Shown piece by piece: positions 58,904 through 64,000 of a stretch of 64,000 nt of DNA. The notes below the pieces were generated by a model. That model saw nothing but the letters and a program-made list of their open reading frames with translations, had not been told where the DNA came from and made no database searches. Numbering within the stretch: position 1 is the stretch's first letter; each line of letters starts with the position of its first letter. Made by a program: the position numbers and the translations under genes. Source of the DNA: 62-47 sp051954235 (GTDB lineage: Bacteria; Pseudomonadota; Alphaproteobacteria; Rhizobiales; Xanthobacteraceae); the NCBI GenBank assembly GCA_051954235.1, contig JBQCHY010000038.1, positions 35,516-99,515 on the forward strand, written 5' to 3'.

Positions 58904-61066
58904 ATGCCGAAATCGAAACCGATCAAAGCGCTTCCCGACGTCGCGACGCTGACCAAAGCGCAGGCGAAGAAGGAATGGACCCGGCTTGCGCTGGAAATGG
59001 AAGCGCACAACGAGCGCTACTATCAGAAAGACGCACCGACGATTTCGGATGCGGCCTATGACGAACTGCGCCGCCGCGTCGAATCCATCGAGGCAAAATT
59101 TCCCGAATTCGCGACGCCGGACTCGCCGACGCAAACCGTCGGCGCCGCGCCCGCGCGCGGCTTCGCCAAGGTGCAACACGCGGTACCGATGCTGTCGCTC
59201 GGCAACGCTTTCAGCGACGAGGAGGTGCAGGAGTTCGTCGACCGCGTGCGCCGCTTCCTGCGGCTCGATGCGGACGACATCCCTGCCATCGTGGCCGAGC
59301 CGAAGATCGACGGGCTCTCACTGTCACTACGATACGAGAACGGCGAACTCGTGCGTGCGGCAACGCGCGGCGACGGTTTTACCGGCGAGGACGTCACCGA
59401 GAACGTCCGCACCATCAAGGACGTGCCGCATCGCCTGAAGGGCCGCAAGATTCCGTCCGCCTGCGAGTTGCGTGGCGAAGTCTACATGCTGAAGCAGGAC
59501 TTTCTCGCGCTGAACAAAAAGCAGGCTGAGGCGGGCGACACCGTATTCGCCAATCCGCGCAACTCGGCCGCGGGCTCGCTGCGGCAGAAGGATGTCAGCA
59601 TTACCGCGTCGCGGCCGCTGAAATTTTTCGCTTACGCCTGGGGCGAGATGAGCGACTATCCGATGGCGGAGCCGACGCAATTCAAGATGCTGGCATGGCT
59701 GAAGGATGCCGGCTTCGTCGTCAATCCGCTGATCAAGCTCTGCAAGAGCGTCGACGAGGTGCTGGCGTTCTATCGCCGCATCGGTGAGGAGCGCGCGTCG
59801 CTCGGCTACGATATCGACGGCGTCGTCTACAAGATCGACCGGCTCGACTGGCAGGAGCGGCTCGGCTTCGTCTCGCGCTCGCCGCGCTGGGCGATCGCGC
59901 ACAAGTTCGCCGCCGAGCAGGCGATGACGGTGCTGGAGAAGATCGACATTCAGGTCGGCCGCACCGGGGCGCTGACGCCGGTGGCGCGGCTCACGCCAGT
60001 GACGGTCGGCGGTGTGGTGGTGCAGAACGCCACGCTGCATAATGAAGATTACATCAAGGGCATCGGCAACGACGGCCAGCCGATCCGTGACGGTGTCGAT
60101 ATCCGCGAAGGCGACACCGTGGTGGTGCAGCGTGCCGGCGATGTGATTCCGCAGGTCGTCAGCGTCGTACTCGACAAGCGGCCGAAGGCGGCGGAGCCCT
60201 ATGCATTCCCGCAGACATGTCCGGCCTGCGGCAGCCATGCCGTGCGCGAGGACAACGAAGCCGTGCGCCGCTGCACCGGCGCGCTGATCTGTCCGGCGCA
60301 GGCGGTGGAGCGGTTGAAGCACTTCGTCTCGCGCCTCGCTTTCGACATCGAAGGGCTCGGCGAAAAGCAGATCCAGCAATTCTATCAGGAAGGCCTGATC
60401 AAAACGCCGGTCGATATTTTCACTTTGCAGCGGCGCGATGCGCAGACCGCGCAGAAACTCGCCAGCCGCGAAGGCTACGGCGAAGTCTCGACGCGCAACC
60501 TGTTCGCGGCCATCGATGCGCGCCGCAAAATTGAACTGCACCGACTGATCTTTGCGCTCGGCATTCGTCATGTCGGCGAAGGCAATGCCAAACTGCTGGC
60601 GCGGCATTACGGCGCCATCGGCACGTTTCGTGAGGCGATGCTGGCGGCGGCCGCCGGCTTGAGCGACGACGTCAACACGTCGGAAGCCTATCAGGACCTC
60701 AACAACATTGGCGGCATCGGTGATATCGTCGCGGATGCGGTGGTCGAGTTCTTCGCCGAGCCGCGCAACGTTACGGCGCTGGATTCGTTATTGCGCGAGA
60801 TCGAAGTGTTGCCGGCCGAAAAGCCGCGGCAAACTTCGCCAGTTTCCGGCAAGACGGTGGTGTTCACCGGCTCGCTGACAAAATTCACGCGCGACGAAGC
60901 CAAGGCCGTGGCGGAGCGGCTCGGCGCCAAGGTCGCGGGATCGGTGTCGAAGAAAACCGATTACGTGGTGGCGGGCGAGGACGCCGGCTCCAAACTCACC
61001 AAGGCGCGCGAATTGGGCATTGCGGTGCTGACGGAAGACGAGTGGCTTGGGTTGATTGAGGGGTGA
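58904..61066 (+). CDS. ligA: NAD-dependent DNA ligase LigA
   Basis: 720 residues. The adenylation domain has the AMP-accepting Lys134 in EPKIDG. An OB fold follows (about 330-410), then a zinc finger with four Cys (CPAC...RRC...LIC, about 425-455), helix-hairpin-helix motifs, and a C-terminal BRCT domain (about 640-720; SGKTVVFTGSLTKFTRDEA). It seals nicks in replication and repair with NAD. The ribosome site is weak. A 37-codon gap to the preceding repeat suggests its own transcription start. Confidence 0.96.
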   Translation: MPKSKPIKALPDVATLTKAQAKKEWTRLALEMEAHNERYYQKDAPTISDAAYDELRRRVESIEAKFPEFATPDSPTQTVGAAPARGFAKVQHAVPMLSLGNAFSDEEVQEFVDRVRRFLRLDADDIPAIVAEPKIDGLSLSLRYENGELVRAATRGDGFTGEDVTENVRTIKDVPHRLKGRKIPSACELRGEVYMLKQDFLALNKKQAEAGDTVFANPRNSAAGSLRQKDVSITASRPLKFFAYAWGEMSDYPMAEPTQFKMLAWLKDAGFVVNPLIKLCKSVDEVLAFYRRIGEERASLGYDIDGVVYKIDRLDWQERLGFVSRSPRWAIAHKFAAEQAMTVLEKIDIQVGRTGALTPVARLTPVTVGGVVVQNATLHNEDYIKGIGNDGQPIRDGVDIREGDTVVVQRAGDVIPQVVSVVLDKRPKAAEPYAFPQTCPACGSHAVREDNEAVRRCTGALICPAQAVERLKHFVSRLAFDIEGLGEKQIQQFYQEGLIKTPVDIFTLQRRDAQTAQKLASREGYGEVSTRNLFAAIDARRKIELHRLIFALGIRHVGEGNAKLLARHYGAIGTFREAMLAAAAGLSDDVNTSEAYQDLNNIGGIGDIVADAVVEFFAEPRNVTALDSLLREIEVLPAEKPRQTSPVSGKTVVFTGSLTKFTRDEAKAVAERLGAKVAGSVSKKTDYVVAGEDAGSKLTKARELGIAVLTEDEWLGLIEG

Positions 61067-61074
61067 TGTACTTC

Positions 61075-61339
61075 GTCATGGCCGGGCTTGTCCCGGCCAT
61101 CCACGTCTTTCTTGGTGAGTGGGCGGCGAACATTGCGGGGCATATCCGTTCGAAGAAAGGCGCTGCTTCGCTCGCCTAAACGGAAACACCTCCGAGTGTC
61201 ATTGCCGGGCTTGACCCGGCAATCCATCTTTCTTCAAGAAAATGGATACGCGGATCAGGTCCGCGCATGACGACAGATGATTCCGTTAAAGGCGGAAGGA
61301 CTCCAAGACGTGGATGGCCGGGACAAGCCCGGCCATGAC
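61075..61339. repeat. Family B repeat interrupted by a second repeat
   Basis: The outer arms GTCATGGCCGGGCTTGTCCC at 61075 and GACAAGCCCGGCCATGAC ending 61339 are separated by far more than the usual spacing. A complete second palindrome lies inside, at 61198-61271. The whole set fills the 339-bp gap between convergent genes. Confidence 0.75.
61198..61271. repeat. Nested palindromic repeat
   Basis: GTCATTGCCGGGCTTGACCC at the left and GGATCAGGTCCGCGCATGAC at the right share the GTCAT...ATGAC ends of family B and C elements but with different hairpin arms. It lies inside a larger family B element. Confidence 0.75.
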
Positions 61340-61405
61340 GGTCTGAAACGAAAGGCACCGATCTTATCGATGGTGTGCTTTGGCGGGGTCTCGCTGTCGC
61401 ACCCC

Positions 61406-63250
61406 TCACCCCGGAAAGTGATCCTCATACGGAATCGGCGCTGTGGCGGCGTCGACCCAAACCTTGGCCGCTTCGTCGAGATGCGGGCGCACCTCGTTGC
61501 GCACGCGCGCGTGATAGTCGTTGACCCACTTCACTTCCTTCTTGCTGAAGCGGCGGTCGATGAGGCGGCGGTCGATCGGCGCCAATGTCAGCGTCTCGAA
61601 CGCGTTCATCGGCTTCTCCGCGCCGTCGATCTCGGCCGGCACCACCAGTTCGAGATTCTCGATGCGGATGCCGAACGCGCCGGTCTTGTAGTAGCCGGGC
61701 TCGTTGGAGAGGATCATGCCGCGCTTCAGCGGCGCGGTGCCGAGTTTCGAAATCCGCGCCGGGCCTTCGTGCACCGACAGATAGCTGCCGACGCCGTGGC
61801 CGGTGCCGTGCTCGAAATCGATGCCGGCCTGCCAGAGGAATTGCCGCGCCAGCGTGTCGAGCTGCGCGCCTGTGGTGCCATCGGGGAATATCGCGCGGGC
61901 GATGGCGATGTGGCCGCGCAGCACGCGGGTGAAGCGGTCGCGCATCTCCTGCGTCGGCTCACCGATGGCGATGGTGCGCGTCACGTCGGTGGTGCCGTCT
62001 TCGTACTGCGCGCCGGAATCGATCAGCAGCAGATCGCCCGGCATGATGCGGCGATTGCTCTTGCGGGTGACGCGATAATGCACGATGGCGCCGTTCGGGC
62101 CGGTGCCGGAAATGGTCGGGAACGACACGTCCTTCAGCGCGCCGGTCTCGCGGCGAAATGTTTCCAGCGCCTCGACGGCGTCGATCTCGGTCAGCTTGCC
62201 GCTCGGCGCTTCGCGATCGACCCATGCGAGGAAACGCGCCAGCGCCACGGCGTCGCGTTGATGCGCGGTTCGTGTGCCGGCGATCTCCGTCGGGTTCTTC
62301 ACCGCCTTCAGCAGGCTGATCGGATCGCTGCCGCGCACAGCTTTGCCGCCTGCGCCCGTGACGAGGCGGCTCAGCGCATCGGCGGCGGTGGCGCTATCGA
62401 GCGAGATCGCCGCGCCGCGCTGCGCAAGCTGCGTCAGTTGCGGCGTCAATTGATCCGGCGTCGCGACATCGGCCTGGCCTTCGAGATAGTCGCGCACGCT
62501 GTTGGAGAGTTTTCGCGGATCGATGAAGATCGTCGGCCGCCCGTCCTTCGGCACCAGCGCGTAGGACAACGGCAGCGGCGTATGCGACACGTCTGCACCG
62601 CGAATGTTGAAGGTCCACGCCACCGCATGCGAATCCGACAGCACCAGCGCATCGGTGCCGAGGCGCGCGATCTGTTCGCGGATTTGATTCAATTTGTCGG
62701 CGGCCGGAATGCCGGCGAATTTCGCATCGTGGATCGACACCGGACCCAGCGGCGGCGCCGGCCGTTCGTGCCACACCGCATCGACCGGATTGTGCTCGAT
62801 CGCGACCAATTCCGCGCCTGCCTTGGCGCAGGCGGCCGCAAGCCGCTCGGCCGCTGCCGTCGTATGCAACCAGGGATCGAAGCCGAGGCGATCACCCGGC
62901 GAGAGATGTTCGGCCAGCCAGCTTTCCGGCGGCGGATCGATCAGCGATTCGACTTTCCACGCCGTGGTGTCGACTTGGGCTGCGGCTTGCAGCGTATAGC
63001 GGCCATCGACGAACACGGCGGCTTCATGCGGCAGCACGATCGCGAGGCCTGCCGATCCGGTGAAGCCGGTCAGCCATGCGAGGCGTTCCTCGGAGGGAGG
63101 GACATATTCGTTCTGCTGCGCATCGGCGCGCGGAACGACGAATCCGGTCAATTTTTGCTGCGCCAGTTCGGCACGAAAGGCCGCCAGCCGCGCGGTGAGC
63201 GCAACGCCGCTTTCGGGATCCTCGAATGTCTGGAAGTGCGCCTCGAACAT
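61406..63250 (-). CDS. Aminopeptidase P family protein (Xaa-Pro aminopeptidase, M24B)
   Basis: 614 residues; ATG 63250 follows GAGGA. Two creatinase-like N-terminal domains (about 1-310) precede the pita-bread catalytic domain. The five metal ligands are visible in LLIDSGAQYEDGTTDVTRT (two Asp), GTGHGVGSYLSVHE (His), ILSNEPGYY (Glu) and RIENLELV (Glu). A short C-terminal extension follows, as in the eukaryote-like long form. It removes the N-terminal residue from peptides with Pro in position two, in the cytoplasm. Confidence 0.94.
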   Translation of the reverse strand: MFEAHFQTFEDPESGVALTARLAAFRAELAQQKLTGFVVPRADAQQNEYVPPSEERLAWLTGFTGSAGLAIVLPHEAAVFVDGRYTLQAAAQVDTTAWKVESLIDPPPESWLAEHLSPGDRLGFDPWLHTTAAAERLAAACAKAGAELVAIEHNPVDAVWHERPAPPLGPVSIHDAKFAGIPAADKLNQIREQIARLGTDALVLSDSHAVAWTFNIRGADVSHTPLPLSYALVPKDGRPTIFIDPRKLSNSVRDYLEGQADVATPDQLTPQLTQLAQRGAAISLDSATAADALSRLVTGAGGKAVRGSDPISLLKAVKNPTEIAGTRTAHQRDAVALARFLAWVDREAPSGKLTEIDAVEALETFRRETGALKDVSFPTISGTGPNGAIVHYRVTRKSNRRIMPGDLLLIDSGAQYEDGTTDVTRTIAIGEPTQEMRDRFTRVLRGHIAIARAIFPDGTTGAQLDTLARQFLWQAGIDFEHGTGHGVGSYLSVHEGPARISKLGTAPLKRGMILSNEPGYYKTGAFGIRIENLELVVPAEIDGAEKPMNAFETLTLAPIDRRLIDRRFSKKEVKWVNDYHARVRNEVRPHLDEAAKVWVDAATAPIPYEDHFPG

Positions 63251-63458
63251 GATTCCTCGATTGTATGACACGGATGCGGACAAATTTTTCGGAACTCACC
63301 GGAAGTTTAGGTCATAAAGTTGTCATCGCGGCGAAACTTAGATTAGATTGCGCCGCCCGCGCCAGACGGGCAGGGACGTCGCCGCCACGGCGAAAGCTCA
63401 CAAGTCGACAGTATCGGGAAACGTCCGGAGTGTTTCAACTCGGTCCGAACGATGGGGG

Positions 63459-63659
63459 ATGACTTTGCCCGCCTTTACGTTTGAGAAGTTGTCGACCTCC
63501 GCGCCGCGCGTCTCCACGCCGCGCGCTCCCGAACCTGTCGCCGAAGTGACGGAGCCGCGCAGCAAACTGCGGCGGATGCTGGATCGCTTCACCGCGCGAG
63601 GCCGCACAACGGCGCGCCGTTCCGAATCGTCGAAATCGAAACAGACCGCGCAACGCTAG
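63459..63659 (+). CDS. Small hypothetical basic protein (uncertain)
   Basis: 66 residues from ATG 63459, preceded immediately by GGGGG, so no well-spaced ribosome site. It starts MTLPAFTFEKLSTSAPRV and ends in a basic, Ser/Arg/Lys-rich tail. The Lys/Arg content is high throughout. No family is recognised. It is divergent from the aminopeptidase gene. Alternate starts extend upstream with worse sequence. Confidence 0.4.
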   Translation: MTLPAFTFEKLSTSAPRVSTPRAPEPVAEVTEPRSKLRRMLDRFTARGRTTARRSESSKSKQTAQR

Positions 63660-63707
63660 TGCGTTTTCGATTTTGATGGAAACGCCAGCTCAGAAACGAT
63701 GCGCGCT

Positions 63708-63813
63708 CCCTCTCCCGTTGGGAGAGGGTTGGGGTGAGGGGTTACAGCCTCAATGATGATCGTTCCCCCTCACCCGGAGCGTTCGGCTCCGACCTCTCCC
63801 CGACGGGGAGAGG
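63708..63813. repeat. Palindromic intergenic repeat, family D (CCCTCTCCC type)
   Basis: A left hairpin CCCTCTCCCGTTGGGAGAGG and a right hairpin CCTCTCCCCGACGGGGAGAGG enclose a segment with CCCCCTCACCCGGAGCGTTC. It is unlike families A-C in sequence but has the same two-hairpin plan. Confidence 0.8.
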
Positions 63814-64000
63814 TGATGCATCGCCCGAGGTGATTCAATACGACTCGAAAATACTCTAGCGCGATGAATTGAGGGGCCGTCATTTTTATCCAATCCAAAC
63901 AAAACACACTTTATTTTGGCGTCTGGATTGGTTAGCTTACCACACAAATTCCGTTTTATTTTTTTAAAAACCCCCAACCGGCCGCAGCCAAACCAAGCGT
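63814..64000. other. AT-rich window end without a recognisable gene
   Basis: Bases about 63880-63975 are much richer in A/T than the rest of the window. An inverted repeat CCAATCCA (63890-63897) / TGGATTGG (63924-63931) is present. A minus-strand open frame here runs into repeat D and is not credible as a gene. Confidence 0.5.

Noticed and set aside
61277..63268. Long plus-strand open frame over the aminopeptidase P gene
   Set aside because: The minus-strand protein has all five metal ligands; the opposite frame starts inside a repeat.
63750..63977. 75-residue minus-strand open frame at the window end
   Set aside because: Its second half is translated from the family D repeat, so it is not a credible gene.

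Overview
The window is a stretch of high-GC alphaproteobacterial chromosome. It most probably comes from the Bradyrhizobium/Rhodopseudomonas/Afipia group (Nitrobacteraceae). The evidence is the gene order of a large division and cell-wall (dcw) cluster, a 592-residue FtsZ with a long Pro/Ala-rich linker, an Irr-type iron box in front of bacterioferritin, and several families of short palindromic intergenic repeats known from that group. This placement is inferred from reading, not from a search. No tRNA, CRISPR array, insertion sequence or prophage was seen. One structural RNA is present: the RNase P RNA (rnpB), on the minus strand.

Region 1 (1-15.3 kb) is mixed metabolism. It holds the 3' part of a GMC oxidoreductase, an EthA-like Baeyer-Villiger monooxygenase, a MoxR-type ATPase and a CoxE-like VWA protein in head-to-head orientation around a small GlsB-type membrane protein, two rhodanese-family proteins, an L,D-transpeptidase, a D-2-hydroxyacid dehydrogenase, EttA and trans-aconitate methyltransferase. 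Between ettA and tam sits an AT-richer segment of about 1 kb that carries only an Mrr-type restriction endonuclease. It is flanked by an 84-bp direct repeat (83/84 identical) of the 3' end of ettA. This looks like a single-gene integrated element and is the most unusual structure in the window.

Region 2 (15.3-34.1 kb) is rich in envelope genes: YqhA-like protein, an MltB-type and an SLT-type lytic transglycosylase, two paralogous glycine-rich secreted proteins, two PRC-barrel proteins, lipoproteins, an extensin-like protein, a GT-C-like membrane protein and an AmiD-like amidase. Between them lie an iron-storage pair (Bfd-like protein and bacterioferritin, with an Irr box), a P450, a LivK-type binding protein, a DMT exporter, a GGDEF protein and rnpB. 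A 27-residue membrane protein with a very good ribosome-binding site is hidden at 28.6-28.7 kb.

Region 3 (34.6-57.0 kb) is the dcw cluster and its continuation: rsmH-ftsL-ftsI-murE-murF-mraY-murD-ftsW-murG-murC-[DUF6653-like]-murB-[antisense DUF4239-like]-ddl-ftsQ-ftsA-ftsZ, then lpxC and bamD. It encodes nearly the whole cytoplasmic route from UDP-MurNAc to lipid II, the septal transglycosylase and transpeptidase pair FtsW/FtsI, and the FtsQLAZ division machinery. Many neighbours overlap by ATGA or TGATG, so they are probably translationally coupled. Three departures from the usual layout stand out: no mraZ is visible upstream of rsmH, a palindromic repeat lies between murG and murC, and an opposite-strand gene splits murB from ddl.

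Region 4 (57-64 kb) contains recN, ligA, an aminopeptidase P on the other strand, a small uncertain gene and repeat-dense, AT-richer ends. Palindromic repeats of at least four families fill many of the intergenic gaps; in three places one ends only 22-27 bp before a start codon.
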